From Stagnimonas sp. (GTDB lineage Bacteria > Pseudomonadota > Gammaproteobacteria > Nevskiales > Nevskiaceae), in NCBI GenBank assembly GCA_030652575.1, contig JAUSQI010000104.1, positions 1-44,296 of the forward strand: DNA of 44,296 nt. The letters are read 5' to 3'. Below, one piece after another: positions 32,904 to 44,296 of the stretch. The notes beneath the pieces were generated by a model that saw only the letters and a program-made list of their open reading frames with translations, was not told where the DNA came from and did no database searches. Position 1 is the stretch's first letter, and each line of letters opens with the position of its first letter. Position numbers and translations under genes: made by a program.

Positions 32904-33884
32904 TCAAAACTGGCGGGAGACGGTGAAGTCAGCGAGTGCCAGCAGCGCCGTCTTGTAATGCGAGTCGGGAAGATCGCCAAGGGACGCTTTCGCCTGGGCA
33001 GAGTGCCGTTCAGCGAGCGCGAGAGTGTAGGGGATGGCCCCCGTCGAATCAATCGCGGCACGCACTTTATTGAGAGTGGTGTCGAAGTCGCCCAGTTCGC
33101 CCGTCTTGATGGCAGTGCGAATGGCCTCGGCTGTCGCCGCATCACAGCGCTTGAGGGCGTGGATCAGCGGCAGCGTCGGCTTACCTTCGACCAGATCATT
33201 GCCCACCGCCTTGCCGCTTTCAGCCGGGTCGCCGGTGAAGTCGATGATGTCGTCGGCCAATTGATAGGCCATGCCCAGCTCAAGGCCGTAGGTCGCCAGC
33301 GCGGCGACCTGGGAATCGCTGGCTTGTGCGGCAAGCGCGCCCAGCGACGCTGCCGCGCGGAACAAGACGGCAGTCTTCAGCTCGATGACCTTGAAGTAAC
33401 GGGCTTCATCCACCGCCGGGTCGCGCGCATTCAGCAGTTGCAGCACTTCGCCTTCAGCAATGGCATTGGTGGTGTCGGCCATCACCTGCATGACGCGCAT
33501 GTCGCCGACCTCCACCATCATCTGGAAGGCGCGCGAGTAGAGAAAGTCACCCGAAAGCACGGCGGCGGAATCACTCCACTGCGCATTGGCGGTGATGCGG
33601 CCGCGGCGCAGGTTGGTGTGGTCGACCACGTCATCGTGCAGCAGCGTTGCGGTGTGGATGAACTCGATCACTGCCGCCAGAATGTGGCCATTGGCGTCGA
33701 GCTTGCCGGCAGCACCCGCTGCGAGCAGTGCAGTTGCTGGGCGCAAGCGCTTGCCGCCGGCGTGGATGATGTGGCCTGAAATATCGTTGATAAGTGGCAC
33801 CCGCGAGGCAAGGCGGTCGCGAATGACTTGGTTCACCGACGAGAGGTCGTCCGCAATCGGAGCCAACAAGGTTTTCAGGTTCAT
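32904..33884 (-). CDS. ispB: Polyprenyl (octaprenyl-type) diphosphate synthase
   Basis: A 326-residue all-helical trans-prenyltransferase that makes the ubiquinone side chain from IPP and FPP. The first Asp-rich motif is LLHDDVVD near residue 85-92 and the second LADDIIDFTGDP near 212-220. GGKRLRPA near 45 binds IPP. Length fits IspB (323 in E. coli). The ATG at 33884 is preferred over a GTG four codons upstream. It is divergent from rplU, the usual gammaproteobacterial arrangement. Chain length of the product cannot be fixed by eye. Confidence 0.93.
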   Translation of the reverse strand: MNLKTLLAPIADDLSSVNQVIRDRLASRVPLINDISGHIIHAGGKRLRPATALLAAGAAGKLDANGHILAAVIEFIHTATLLHDDVVDHTNLRRGRITANAQWSDSAAVLSGDFLYSRAFQMMVEVGDMRVMQVMADTTNAIAEGEVLQLLNARDPAVDEARYFKVIELKTAVLFRAAASLGALAAQASDSQVAALATYGLELGMAYQLADDIIDFTGDPAESGKAVGNDLVEGKPTLPLIHALKRCDAATAEAIRTAIKTGELGDFDTTLNKVRAAIDSTGAIPYTLALAERHSAQAKASLGDLPDSHYKTALLALADFTVSRQF

Positions 33885-33962
33885 GCGATGCGGCACTCGT
33901 AAACAGGCGCGGATGCTATTGGGCGCTTGCCAAGCCCGTCAATGCGGCCTTTTGGGTATGCG

Positions 33963-33991
33963 TTGACTTAGATCAAGCGGGTCACTAAAAT
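33963..33991 (+). promoter_or_regulatory. Sigma-70-type promoter for rplU-rpmA
   Basis: TTGACT at 33963-33968, a 17-base spacer and TAAAAT at 33986-33991 form a near-consensus promoter 60 bases before rplU. The leader then has a stem AAGCCC (34008-34013) with GGGCTT (34028-34033) just ahead of the GGAG ribosome binding site, which might tune translation. Confidence 0.75.
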
Positions 33992-34050
33992 CCGCGTCCT
34001 TTCGCCCAAGCCCGTTCGTTCGTGTTGGGGCTTCGTCACGGAGAAACACG

Positions 34051-34365
34051 ATGTACGCCGTCATCAAAACCGGGGGCAAGCAGTACCGCGTCGCCTCGGG
34101 CGCAGAAATCAAAGTCGAAAGCCTCGTGGGCGAAGTCGGCACCACCATCTCCTTTGATGAAGTGCTGATGGTCGGCGAAGGTGAGGCCATTCAGATTGGC
34201 GCGCCGTTCGTCGCTGGCGCTTCGGTCAAGGCAGAGGTCATCAAGCACGGCCGCGGCGACAAGATCCGCATCATCAAGCACCGCCGCCGCAAGCACTACC
34301 ACAAAGAACAAGGTCATCGCCAGAACTTCACGGCGGTGAGAATTATGGAGATCGTGTCCGCCTAG
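34051..34365 (+). CDS. rplU: 50S ribosomal protein L21
   Basis: A 104-residue ribosomal protein beginning [17 protein letters not shown] and ending with the basic 23S rRNA-binding segment [20 protein letters not shown], both hallmarks of bL21. Full length. GGAG lies seven bases before the ATG. It leads the rplU-rpmA-obgE-proB group. Confidence 0.98.
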   Translation: MYAVIKTGGKQYRVASGAEIKVESLVGEVGTTISFDEVLMVGEGEAIQIGAPFVAGASVKAEVIKHGRGDKIRIIKHRRRKHYHKEQGHRQNFTAVRIMEIVSA

Positions 34366-34391
34366 GCGGACACGTGGCACGGAGATAAGTC

Positions 34392-36898
<2,507 letters not shown>

Positions 36899-36941
36899 AT
36901 TGTTCTAGAGTTGGGCATATCTCCACTGTCCATAACCTGCC

Positions 36942-37598
36942 ATGCGCTCCGCCCTTGCAGTCGCCAATGCTCTGTTGAACCACGCCGCGGTAAATGGCAC
37001 CGCCCTGAGCAGTGATGCCTTGCATAGCCTCACCTACTTCGCGCATGGCCTGCGTCTGGCGCTGGTCAACGACGTGCTGCTGGATGAAGTCGTCATGGCC
37101 CGGCGCGATGGCATTTTCATCGAGGGCCTGGCCAGTGCAGGCGCAGTGGGCACGCGCAACATCAAGGGCCAGTTGACGCAGGTGGAGCGATTGCCCAACG
37201 GTCTATTGAGCGAGAAAACCCCCGTCCTGGATGCTGCCGATCCCGCTTGCGCCACCCTTGAGCTGGTCTGGTCACGCTTTGGCCGGTTCAGCGACTACGA
37301 CCTGGGCCTGTTCGCGCGCAGTGCCGGAAGCCCCTGGGATGAGATATGGAACAACCCTGAGCGGCTTGCCAGCAAGCTCTCCACGGTCGCCAAACAGGCT
37401 TGGCAGGAAGACGACGCCATCGAGGGCGCATTGGTGATCCCCAACTCACTCATACGCCGCTGGTTTCGTTCGCTCGTTATCCAGGAGAAAAAAGAGCAGG
37501 CCAGCGCCGAGGGGCTGGAAGAAACCATCCATGCCATGAGCGATCGTCTGGAAAAAACCGTGCGCATCAGCGTGGAGAAAAAGCTGCGTTCCGCTTGA
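36942..37598 (+). CDS. Panacea/DUF4065-like protein of unknown function
   Basis: A 218-residue protein. The first 60 residues (VANALLNHAAVNGTALSSDA, then HSLTYFAHGLRLALVNDVLL) resemble the Panacea domain (DUF4065, SocA-like), which occurs in phage-linked proteins and as a neutraliser domain in toxin-antitoxin pairs. The rest is not recognised and ends in a charged, possibly coiled segment (ETIHAMSDRLEKTVRISVEK). No toxin gene is next to it: proB lies 43 bases upstream and rpsT converges from downstream. Assignment to Panacea is by eye and moderate. Confidence 0.6.
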   Translation: MRSALAVANALLNHAAVNGTALSSDALHSLTYFAHGLRLALVNDVLLDEVVMARRDGIFIEGLASAGAVGTRNIKGQLTQVERLPNGLLSEKTPVLDAADPACATLELVWSRFGRFSDYDLGLFARSAGSPWDEIWNNPERLASKLSTVAKQAWQEDDAIEGALVIPNSLIRRWFRSLVIQEKKEQASAEGLEETIHAMSDRLEKTVRISVEKKLRSA

Positions 37599-37613
37599 AG
37601 CCCACGGCTGCCC

Positions 37614-37643
37614 AAACAAAAACGCCGCTCGGAGAGCGGCGTT
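37614..37643 (-). terminator. Intrinsic terminator after rpsT
   Basis: AACGCCGCTC at 37621-37630 and GAGCGGCGTT at 37634-37643 form a perfect 10-bp stem with a 3-base loop. On the minus strand the stem is followed by TTTTTGTTTG, so it ends rpsT transcription. Confidence 0.88.
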
Positions 37644-37662
37644 CGATACCCAGCTGGCCGGC

Positions 37663-37926
37663 TTAGGCCATCGCTGCGATATGGGCCGTCAAGCGGCTCT
37701 TGTGACGTGCAGCCTTGTTCTTGTGGATCAGGCCGCGGTCGGCGTAGCGGTCGATCACCGGCACCATTGCAGCGTAGGCAGCGATGGCTTCTGGTTTGTT
37801 CTTGGCTTCAACGGCCTTCACTACTTTCTTGATCGTGGTGCGAACCATCGAACGCTGGGCGGTGTTCTGCTCGCGGGCTTTGACAGCCTGACGGGCGCGT
37901 TTTTTGGCAGAGGCAATGTTGGCCAA
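37663..37926 (-). CDS. rpsT: 30S ribosomal protein S20 (TTG start)
   Basis: An 87-residue ribosomal protein: (M)[20 protein letters not shown], then [17 protein letters not shown] and a C-terminal [18 protein letters not shown], the bS20 pattern that binds 16S rRNA. No ATG or GTG lies at the family start; TTG at 37926 gives the exact S20 N-terminus, with GGAG eleven bases upstream. E. coli rpsT also starts with UUG, which is linked to its autoregulation, so the unusual start is probably conserved. Confidence 0.96.
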   Translation of the reverse strand: MANIASAKKRARQAVKAREQNTAQRSMVRTTIKKVVKAVEAKNKPEAIAAYAAMVPVIDRYADRGLIHKNKAARHKSRLTAHIAAMA

Positions 37927-38024
37927 GAGGTAACTCCGGTAAGTCTGGTGAGCCGCAAATGCGACGCACACGGTAAGATGGCAAAAAAGGGCGCGAAGTA
38001 TGGTCGTCGTCCATTGACCTGTCA

Positions 38025-39617
38025 ATGACTGATTCCGCCCCAAGCCCCGCATCGCCGCCCGCCAGCAAGGGCCCGTCCCTGAATCGCTCCACCAGCATCG
38101 TCGGCGGCATGACGCTGCTCTCGCGCGTGCTCGGCTTCGTGCGCGAGATCATGCTCGCCACCGCCTTCGGGGCGGGTGCGGCAATGGATACCTTCCTCGT
38201 CGCGCTGCAGATCCCCAATTTCGGCCGTCGCATGTTTGCCGAAGGCGCCTTCAGCCAAGCCTTCGTGCCGGTGTTCACCGAAACCAAGACCCAGCAAGGG
38301 CACGAGGCCAGCCGCGAGATGGTGGCGGTGGTGATGGGCACGTTGGGCGGCGTGCTCTCGCTCATCACGTTGCTGGGCTGCCTCGCCGCACCCGTATTGG
38401 TCTGGATGTTCGCTTCCGGTTTCGCCAGCGATGCCGGCAAGGCCGAGCTGGCGGCCGAGCTGCTGCGCTGGACCTTTCCTTACCTGATGTTCATCTCGCT
38501 CACCTCAATGGCGGGCGGCATCCTCAATGCCTACGGGCGCTTTGCACTCCCGGCATTCACGCCAGTGATCCTGAATCTCTGCCTGATCGCCTCCGCCTTC
38601 ATCGGCGACGGCGGTGTGCACGTGCTCGCCTATGCGGTGTTCGTGGCAGGCGTGCTGCAATTTGCCGTGCAGCTGCCGGCACTCGCCAAGCTCAGGCTGC
38701 TGCCGTGGCCACGCTGGGGCTGGGGCGATGGCCGCGTGCGGCGCATCCTGAAGCTCATGGTGCCGGTGCTGATCGGCTCGTCCATCGCGCAGATCAGCCT
38801 GCTGCTCAACAGCAATCTCTCCACGCACTTCGGCGATGGCTCGGTGAGCTGGCTGTATTACGCCAACCGCCTGATGGAGTTCCCGCTCGGCATCTTCAGC
38901 ATCGCGGTGGGCACGGCGATATTGCCCGCGCTGGCGGCGCAGCACGCGCTCGCCGATACCCAGAAGTTCTCGGCCACGCTGGATTGGGCACTGCGCGCCA
39001 TCCTCATCATCGGCCTGCCTGCGGCCTTCGGCATGGTGCTCGCTGCAGGGCCGCTGGTGGCGGCTGTCTATGGCCACGGTCGTTTCGACGCGCACGATGT
39101 CGAGATGACCACCTGGGCGCTGTGGGCCTACGGCGCGGGCTTCATGGGGTTTTCGCTGGTGAAGGTGCTGGTGCCGGGCTTCTATGCGCGGCAGGAGACC
39201 AGGCTGCCTGTGCGCTACGCGATCATCGGCCTCGTCATCGGCATGGCGTTCAGCCTCGGCCTGTTCGTCGTGCATCGCGCCTCGGGCATCGAGGGCGCGC
39301 ATGTGGGATTGGCGATTTCCACATCGCTCACCGCCTGGGTCAACGCGGGCCTGCTGTTCCGGCGGCTCAAGCGTGATCGCATCTATGTGCCGGGCGCGGG
39401 CTGGGGGCGGTTCGCGCTCAAGGTCACGCTGGCGACGCTCGCCATGTCGGTGGTGATCGCGCTGTTCCATGTGCCGATTGCGGACTGGCTGGCGCTGGGC
39501 CCGCTGGCGCGCGGCGGGCGCTTGGCGGTACTGATTGCCGCCGCCATCGCCGCCTACTTCGGGGTGCTGCTCGCCCTCGGCGTACGGCCGCGCGATCTCA
39601 AGCCGCGGCGGGGCTAG
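38025..39617 (+). CDS. murJ: Lipid II flippase MurJ
   Basis: A 530-residue membrane protein with about 14 hydrophobic segments that flips lipid II for peptidoglycan synthesis. Family segments: [20 protein letters not shown] near residue 30-50, [17 protein letters not shown] near 68-84, [20 protein letters not shown] and [19 protein letters not shown] 20-residue Ser/Pro-rich tail precedes the first helix. It is divergent from rpsT and followed by ribF, the standard gammaproteobacterial order. Confidence 0.96.
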   Translation: MTDSAPSPASPPASKGPSLNRSTSIVGGMTLLSRVLGFVREIMLATAFGAGAAMDTFLVALQIPNFGRRMFAEGAFSQAFVPVFTETKTQQGHEASREMVAVVMGTLGGVLSLITLLGCLAAPVLVWMFASGFASDAGKAELAAELLRWTFPYLMFISLTSMAGGILNAYGRFALPAFTPVILNLCLIASAFIGDGGVHVLAYAVFVAGVLQFAVQLPALAKLRLLPWPRWGWGDGRVRRILKLMVPVLIGSSIAQISLLLNSNLSTHFGDGSVSWLYYANRLMEFPLGIFSIAVGTAILPALAAQHALADTQKFSATLDWALRAILIIGLPAAFGMVLAAGPLVAAVYGHGRFDAHDVEMTTWALWAYGAGFMGFSLVKVLVPGFYARQETRLPVRYAIIGLVIGMAFSLGLFVVHRASGIEGAHVGLAISTSLTAWVNAGLLFRRLKRDRIYVPGAGWGRFALKVTLATLAMSVVIALFHVPIADWLALGPLARGGRLAVLIAAAIAAYFGVLLALGVRPRDLKPRRG

Positions 39618-39673
39618 CGGCCCGCCAGCCTCTATACTCTGCGGCCCTTTTATTCCGTGATGTCATCGCCTCC

Positions 39674-40618
39674 ATGCAGCTGATCCGTGGCCTGCACAAT
39701 CTGCGTGATGCCTCACGCGGCTGTGTGCTGTCCATCGGCAACTACGATGGCGTGCATCTGGGGCATCAGGCGCTGCTGGCCCAGCTGCGCCAGCACAGCG
39801 CCGACACCGGCCTGCCGGCGACGGTGCTCACCTTCGAGCCCACGCCGCGCGAATACTTCGCGCCAGCCCAGGCCCCGCGTCGGGTGCTGACGCTGCGCGA
39901 CAAGCTCGCCGCATTGGCCGCCCAGGGCGTGCAGCGTGTGGTCATCGCGCGCTTCGATGCGCGGCTCGCCGCTTGCTCGGCAGAGAACTTCATCACCGAT
40001 GTGATCGCGCGCGATCTCGGCGCCAAGGTGCTGGTCATCGGCGATGATTTTCGCTTTGGCGCGGGCCGCCGTGGCGACTTCGCGCTGCTGCAACAGCAGG
40101 CGGCCAGCGCAGGCTATCGCCTGGTGCAAGCGCCGACGCTCATCACCGACGCGGTGCGCTGCTCCTCCACCGCGCTGCGCGCCGCACTGGCCAAAGCCGA
40201 GCTGGAAGTTGCGCGCCGCCTGCTCGGTCGCCGCTTCCGCATCAGCGGCCGCGTGTGCCACGGCAAGAAGCTCGCGCGCGAACTCGGCATGCCCACCGCC
40301 AACCTGCCGATGCGTCGCCTGCCGCCGCTGCCGTTCGGCGTCTACGCCGTGCATGCCTCGGTGCCAGGGATGTTCGACGGCTGCGCAGGGGTCGCCAGTC
40401 TCGGCGTGCGGCCCGCCGTCGGCACCACGCCCTGTCTGCTCGAAGTGCACCTGTTTGCCGACAACCCCGATCTCTACGGCCGCGAGATGTGTGTCGACTT
40501 CCTGCGCTTCGAGCGCGAGGAGCAAAACTTTGCTTCTCTCGACGCGCTCAAGTCGCAGATGCGACTCGATGCTGACCGTGTAAAAACCTATTTTGCGAAC
40601 ACCAACCGTGGCATCTAA
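39674..40618 (+). CDS. ribF: Bifunctional riboflavin kinase / FAD synthetase
   Basis: A 314-residue enzyme that makes FMN and then FAD. The N-terminal adenylyltransferase has SIGNYDGVHLGHQALL near 20-35 and VLVIGDDFRFGAGRRGDF near 117. The C-terminal kinase domain has ISGRVCHGKKLARELGMPTAN near 190-210 and a closing FLRFEREEQNF. Length is normal. ileS begins two bases after its stop. Confidence 0.96.
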   Translation: MQLIRGLHNLRDASRGCVLSIGNYDGVHLGHQALLAQLRQHSADTGLPATVLTFEPTPREYFAPAQAPRRVLTLRDKLAALAAQGVQRVVIARFDARLAACSAENFITDVIARDLGAKVLVIGDDFRFGAGRRGDFALLQQQAASAGYRLVQAPTLITDAVRCSSTALRAALAKAELEVARRLLGRRFRISGRVCHGKKLARELGMPTANLPMRRLPPLPFGVYAVHASVPGMFDGCAGVASLGVRPAVGTTPCLLEVHLFADNPDLYGREMCVDFLRFEREEQNFASLDALKSQMRLDADRVKTYFANTNRGI

Positions 40619-40620
40619 AA

Positions 40621-43392
40621 GTGGCTGAAGACTCCAAATACAAAGACACCATCCACCTGCCGCAAACCGAGTTTGCGATGCAGGCCCATCTCGCCAAGCG
40701 CGAGCCGGACATGCTTGCGCGCTGGGAGCACGATGGCGTCTACGCCGGGCTGATGGCGGCGCGTGAAGGGGCGTCGCGTGACGACAGCTTTTACTTTCTC
40801 GACGGCCCGCCCTACGCCAACGGCGACATCCACATTGGACACGCCGTCAACAAAGTGTTGAAAGACATGGTGGTGAAGGCCGAGCGCCTGGGCGGCAAGC
40901 GCGCGCCCTTCGTGCCGGGCTGGGACTGCCACGGCCTGCCCATCGAGCTGATGGTGGAAAAGAAGTTCGGCAAGGTCGGCGAGAAGCTGACCGCCGCCGA
41001 GTTTCGCGCCCATTGCCGCGAGTATGCGGGCGAGCAGGTGAAGCGGCAGAAGGCCGACTTCAAGCGCCTCGGCATCTTGGCCGACTGGGACAAACCCTAT
41101 CTCACCATGCAGCCCGCTTATGAGGCCGAGCAGCTGCGCGTGCTGAGTCGCATCTGCGAGCGCGGCCATGTGGTGCGCGGGTTCAAGCCGGTGCATTGGT
41201 GCCTGGATTGCGGCAGCTCGCTGGCTGAGGCCGAGGTGGAGTATCAAGACAAGCAATCAACAGCAGTCTACGTTGCGTTTCCTGCGGTTCTTCCGTCCGT
41301 CGTTCACGATGTATTTCATCTACCGAAATCCGATGAAGCAGTGGGTTTCGTAGTTTGGACAACTACACCTTGGACTTTGCCGGCGAACCAAGCCGTGTGC
41401 GTGGGACCTTTTGATTACGCACTCATTCGCATCAGTGATCGGTTGCTGGTTGTGGCTGCTGATTTGGTGGGCGGATTTGCCGCTAAGTTGGGTGCTGAAG
41501 CAGAAGTTGTTGGCGTGGTTCCTGGCGAAAAACTGACGCGAATAAAGCTGACGCATCCATTCGCTTTGCGAAATGTGCCGATCATCGAAGCCAGCCATGT
41601 CACGCTTGAGGCTGGAACTGGGTTAGTGCATACCGCGCCAGATCATGGTGTTGAAGACTACGTAGCTGGGCGAGCACATGGGATTGCTCCAGACGGCTAT
41701 GTCTCTTCCAACGGCACTTACGTTGCCAGCGTCCCACACGTTGCTGGCTTGCATGTGAGGAAAGCAGAAGAGCACATTTTTGATGCCTTGCGTCCTTACG
41801 GATTGATCCTGCATAAGGAAATCATCACCCACAGCTATCCGCATTGCTGGCGCCACAAGACGCCACTGATCTTCCGCGCCACGCCGCAGTGGTTCATCAG
41901 CATGGACAAGGTCGGCCTGCGCCGCGATGCGCTCGCCGCGATCAAGGCCACGCGCTGGATTCCCGCTTGGGGCGAAGAGCGCATCAGCAAGATGATTGAA
42001 GGCCGGCCGGACTGGTGCATCTCGCGCCAACGCTTCTGGGGCGTGCCACTTGCGCTGTTCGTGCATCGGGAGACGCAGGAACCGCATCCCGATACCGCCG
42101 CCTTGCTGCTGCGCGTCGCCGATGCCGTCGAAGCCAAGGGCCTCGAAGCCTGGTTTGGCTCGACGCCTGCGGACTGGGGTGTGGACGAAACCTGCTTTGA
42201 AAAATGCACCGACACGCTCGATGTCTGGTTCGACTCCGGCGTGGCACAGCCGGCCAGCTTCATCGCCAACGGTCAGGCCGTGCCGGAGCAGACCGACATC
42301 TATCTCGAAGGCAGCGACCAGCATCGCGGCTGGTTCCATTCCAGCCTGCTCACGCGCGTCGCCACGCACGGCGTAGCACCCTACAAGAGCGTGCTCACCC
42401 ACGGCTTCACGGTGGACGAGCAGGGCCGCAAGATGAGCAAGTCGCTCGGCAATGTGGTCGCGCCGCAAAAGGTGATCTCGACACTCGGTGCCGACGTGTT
42501 GCGGCTATGGGTGGCCTCGTCGGACTACTCCGGCGAGATCGCCATCAGCGACAACTTGCTGAAGCGCACTGCCGACGCCTACCGCCGCATTCGCAACACC
42601 GCGCGCTATCTGCTGGGCAGCCTGCATGGCTTCGATCCGGCGACTGATTCGGTGGCTGTTGAAGACATGGTTGCCGTGGATCGCTGGGCCATCAGCGAAG
42701 CGGCGCGCGTGCAGGCAGAAATCCAGTCGGCCTATGCCGACCGCGAGTTCCATCGCGTCTACCACACGCTGCACAACTACTGCGTCAACGACCTCGGCGG
42801 CCTGTATCTCGATCTGCTCAAAGACCGGCTCTATACGCTGCCGGAAAAATCCATCGCCCGTCGCAGCGCGCAAACCGCACTGCTGCACATCGCCGAAGGG
42901 CTGGTGCGCTGGATTGCGCCGGTGCTGTCGTTCACGGCAGATGAAATCTGGCGGTTGCTGCCGGGAGATCGTTCGGCCAGCGTGTTTGTGCAGGGGTGGT
43001 GGAGCTTCCCCGCTACACGCACTGTGGATGTGAACTGGTCGAAGCTGGTCATGGTGCGCGATGGAGTGCGCAAGGTCTTGGAAGACGAGCGAAGCAAGGG
43101 CTTGATTGGTTCGTCCTTGCAAGCCGAAGTCGAGATTTGCGCCGATGGCGATACCATTGCGGCACTGCGGACTTCCGAAGACGAACTGCGTTTCTGGTTG
43201 CAGACTTCGGCAGTCGTCGTGAGCGAAGGTTCGGCAGGCATTGCGGTGAAGGCGCAACCTTCGCCGCACGCCAAATGCGACCGCTGCTGGCACTACCGCG
43301 AAGACGTGGGCCAGATTCAGGGCCATGAAACCATCTGCGGCCGCTGCGTTTCCAACATCGAAGGCCCCGGCGAAACCCGGCGCTGGTTCTAG
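40621..43392 (+). CDS. ileS: Isoleucyl-tRNA synthetase
   Basis: A 923-residue class I synthetase. The HIGH motif is at residues 71-74 (PYANGDIHIGH), KMSKS near 604, and a C-terminal zinc site uses CDRC near 886 and CGRC near 907. The CP1 editing domain, with TTPWTLPAN and GTGLVHTAPDHG, is intact. GTG at 40621 is the start. The stretch from about 41245 to 41820 (residues about 209-400) has about 50-53% GC and different codon choice, against 62-70% on either side, and matches the editing domain. This looks like an intragenic exchange. It sits in the murJ-ribF-ileS-lspA-ispH group. Confidence 0.97.
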   Translation: MAEDSKYKDTIHLPQTEFAMQAHLAKREPDMLARWEHDGVYAGLMAAREGASRDDSFYFLDGPPYANGDIHIGHAVNKVLKDMVVKAERLGGKRAPFVPGWDCHGLPIELMVEKKFGKVGEKLTAAEFRAHCREYAGEQVKRQKADFKRLGILADWDKPYLTMQPAYEAEQLRVLSRICERGHVVRGFKPVHWCLDCGSSLAEAEVEYQDKQSTAVYVAFPAVLPSVVHDVFHLPKSDEAVGFVVWTTTPWTLPANQAVCVGPFDYALIRISDRLLVVAADLVGGFAAKLGAEAEVVGVVPGEKLTRIKLTHPFALRNVPIIEASHVTLEAGTGLVHTAPDHGVEDYVAGRAHGIAPDGYVSSNGTYVASVPHVAGLHVRKAEEHIFDALRPYGLILHKEIITHSYPHCWRHKTPLIFRATPQWFISMDKVGLRRDALAAIKATRWIPAWGEERISKMIEGRPDWCISRQRFWGVPLALFVHRETQEPHPDTAALLLRVADAVEAKGLEAWFGSTPADWGVDETCFEKCTDTLDVWFDSGVAQPASFIANGQAVPEQTDIYLEGSDQHRGWFHSSLLTRVATHGVAPYKSVLTHGFTVDEQGRKMSKSLGNVVAPQKVISTLGADVLRLWVASSDYSGEIAISDNLLKRTADAYRRIRNTARYLLGSLHGFDPATDSVAVEDMVAVDRWAISEAARVQAEIQSAYADREFHRVYHTLHNYCVNDLGGLYLDLLKDRLYTLPEKSIARRSAQTALLHIAEGLVRWIAPVLSFTADEIWRLLPGDRSASVFVQGWWSFPATRTVDVNWSKLVMVRDGVRKVLEDERSKGLIGSSLQAEVEICADGDTIAALRTSEDELRFWLQTSAVVVSEGSAGIAVKAQPSPHAKCDRCWHYREDVGQIQGHETICGRCVSNIEGPGETRRWF

Positions 43393-43396
43393 TCCT

Positions 43397-43478
43397 GTCG
43401 TTCCCGCGCAGGCGGGAATCCAGGTGTTTTTGAGGGCGCGTCAACACAGACCTAGATTCCCGCCTGCGCGGGAATGAC
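43397..43478. repeat. REP-type inverted repeat pair
   Basis: Two 28-base arms, 43397-43424 and 43451-43478, are inverted copies with two mismatches and a 26-base spacer. Each arm holds its own smaller palindrome (TTCCCGC and GCGGGAA). The sequence type (CGTCATTCCCGCG...) is, from memory, a dispersed intergenic repeat in many proteobacteria. It follows the ileS stop by four bases and could stabilise or weaken read-through into lspA. Confidence 0.85.
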
Positions 43479-43506
43479 AAGCAACAAAGTGACTTACTTG
43501 AAACCA

Positions 43507-43989
43507 ATGCATACCAACTTCCGCTGGCTCCTCCTCTCCGTCGTCACCATCGTGCTCGACCAGCTCACCAAGCTCTGGGTCGAGGCGCGGCTGCCGCACT
43601 ACGGCAGCGAGCCGATCATTCCGTATTTCAATCTGGTGCATTTGCAGAACACGGGTGCGGCGTTCTCGATGTTCCGCGAGGCGCCCAAGCTCATGTTCAT
43701 TGGTCTCGCCACAATCGTCTCGCTCGGCATCCTGTCGTGGCTCAACAAGCATCGGCAGGGCGAGACGTTCACGGCGGTGGGCCTGTGCCTGATCCTCGGC
43801 GGTGCGGTGGGCAACGTGATCGACCGTGTGCGGCTGGGCCACGTCACCGACTTCGTGGATTTCTACGTCGGCAACTGGCACTTCGCCGCCTTCAATGTCG
43901 CCGATGCCGCCATCTCGGTGGGTGCTGCGCTGCTCATCCTCGACATGCTGCTGGAATGGAAGCGCGGCGGGGCAAAGGCGATATCCTGA
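43507..43989 (+). CDS. lspA: Lipoprotein signal peptidase
   Basis: A 160-residue inner-membrane aspartyl protease that removes signal peptides from prolipoproteins. Four hydrophobic segments are visible, with the family motifs [12 protein letters not shown] near 45, [19 protein letters not shown] near 97-115 (first catalytic Asp) and [12 protein letters not shown] near 126-137 (second Asp). The ATG at 43507 is preferred; an in-frame ATG at 43474 falls inside the REP arm and adds 11 residues without family similarity. Confidence 0.95.
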   Translation: MHTNFRWLLLSVVTIVLDQLTKLWVEARLPHYGSEPIIPYFNLVHLQNTGAAFSMFREAPKLMFIGLATIVSLGILSWLNKHRQGETFTAVGLCLILGGAVGNVIDRVRLGHVTDFVDFYVGNWHFAAFNVADAAISVGAALLILDMLLEWKRGGAKAIS

Positions 43990-43994
43990 AACCC

Positions 43995-44296
43995 ATGGAA
44001 ATCCTGCTCGCCAATCCCCGTGGGTTCTGCGCCGGTGTCGACCGCGCCATCGAGATCGTCGAGCGCGCGCTCGATGCGCTGGGCGCGCCGATCTACGTGC
44101 GGCACGAAGTGGTGCACAACCGCTTCGTGGTCGAAAACCTCAAGGCCAAGGGCGCGGTGTTCGTCGAGGAGATCGATGAGATCCCCGAGGGTGCGACCTG
44201 CATCTTCTCGGCCCACGGTGTGGCGCAGTCGGTGGTGCAGGCGGCCAAGGCGCGGGGGCTCACGGTATTCGACGCGACCTGCCCGCTGGTCACCAA
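43995..44296 (+). CDS. ispH: 4-hydroxy-3-methylbut-2-enyl diphosphate reductase (partial, runs off the window)
   Basis: The first 100 residues of the last enzyme of the MEP isoprenoid pathway. [20 protein letters not shown] holds the first iron-sulfur cysteine (Cys12), [10 protein letters not shown] and [10 protein letters not shown] are conserved substrate-binding segments, and the second cysteine appears in FDATCPLVT near the window end. The start is an ATG five bases after lspA. The 3' part lies outside the window. Confidence 0.95.
   Translation, partial: MEILLANPRGFCAGVDRAIEIVERALDALGAPIYVRHEVVHNRFVVENLKAKGAVFVEEIDEIPEGATCIFSAHGVAQSVVQAAKARGLTVFDATCPLVT

Noticed and set aside
43397-43478. 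The paired repeat as a CRISPR remnant
   Set aside because: There are only two units, in inverted orientation and each internally palindromic; no cas gene is nearby.

Overview
The window is chromosomal DNA from a high-GC bacterium (short hand counts give about 65-70% GC in most genes). It looks gammaproteobacterial. The right end has the order ispB / rplU-rpmA-obgE-proB / rpsT / murJ-ribF-ileS-lspA-ispH. The left end has a csiV-mfd pair, an S-methyl-5'-thioinosine phosphorylase and a Cca protein with an HD domain. I would guess a Nevskiales/Xanthomonadales-type organism, but the sequence does not fix the genus.

Layout. (1) 1-10.4 kb: cca and the divergent thioinosine phosphorylase, separated by a 7-bp tandem repeat; a CheR-like/PAS/GGDEF/EAL protein coupled by a 4-bp overlap to a FecR/SPOR envelope protein; csiV and mfd. 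(2) 10.4-13.0 kb: a variable patch with a low-GC 5'-nucleotidase, a broken 297-bp copy of the 5' end of aidB, a Phd-type antitoxin with a VapC toxin, and an orphan VapB-type antitoxin. The intact aidB follows, so the toxin-antitoxin genes lie between two direct copies of the aidB 5' end. (3) 14.9-32.8 kb: a large lipid locus. (4) 32.8-44.3 kb: tRNA-Pro(CGG) and conserved housekeeping genes. ileS carries a segment of unusual composition that covers its editing domain, and a REP-type inverted repeat sits before lspA.

The lipid locus is the main discovery. It holds a full set of bacterial ceramide genes: a fatty acyl-AMP ligase, a dedicated acyl carrier protein, a serine palmitoyltransferase, a CerR-type reductase and a bCerS-type ceramide synthase. 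Around them are a DAGK-type lipid kinase, a Tam41-like cytidylyltransferase, a CDP-alcohol phosphotransferase with an extra N-terminal domain, two nucleotidyltransferases, a CDP-glycerol-glycerophosphotransferase-like protein, a GT4 glycosyltransferase, an LptF/LptG pair and a polytopic flippase. LptF, LptG, ceramide synthase, nucleotidyltransferase, CDP-alcohol transferase and GT4 form one leftward operon, with start/stop overlaps at the first three junctions.

A reasonable model: the ligase loads fatty acid on the ACP; Spt condenses it with serine; CerR and bCerS complete the (dihydro)ceramide; the kinase phosphorylates it; the Tam41-like enzyme may activate it as CDP-ceramide or act on phosphatidate; the remaining enzymes build a phospho- or glyco-head group; and the flippase and LptFG move the product across the envelope. 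The core ceramide steps rest on known families. The CDP-ceramide step, the head group and the dedicated export role of LptFG are inference.
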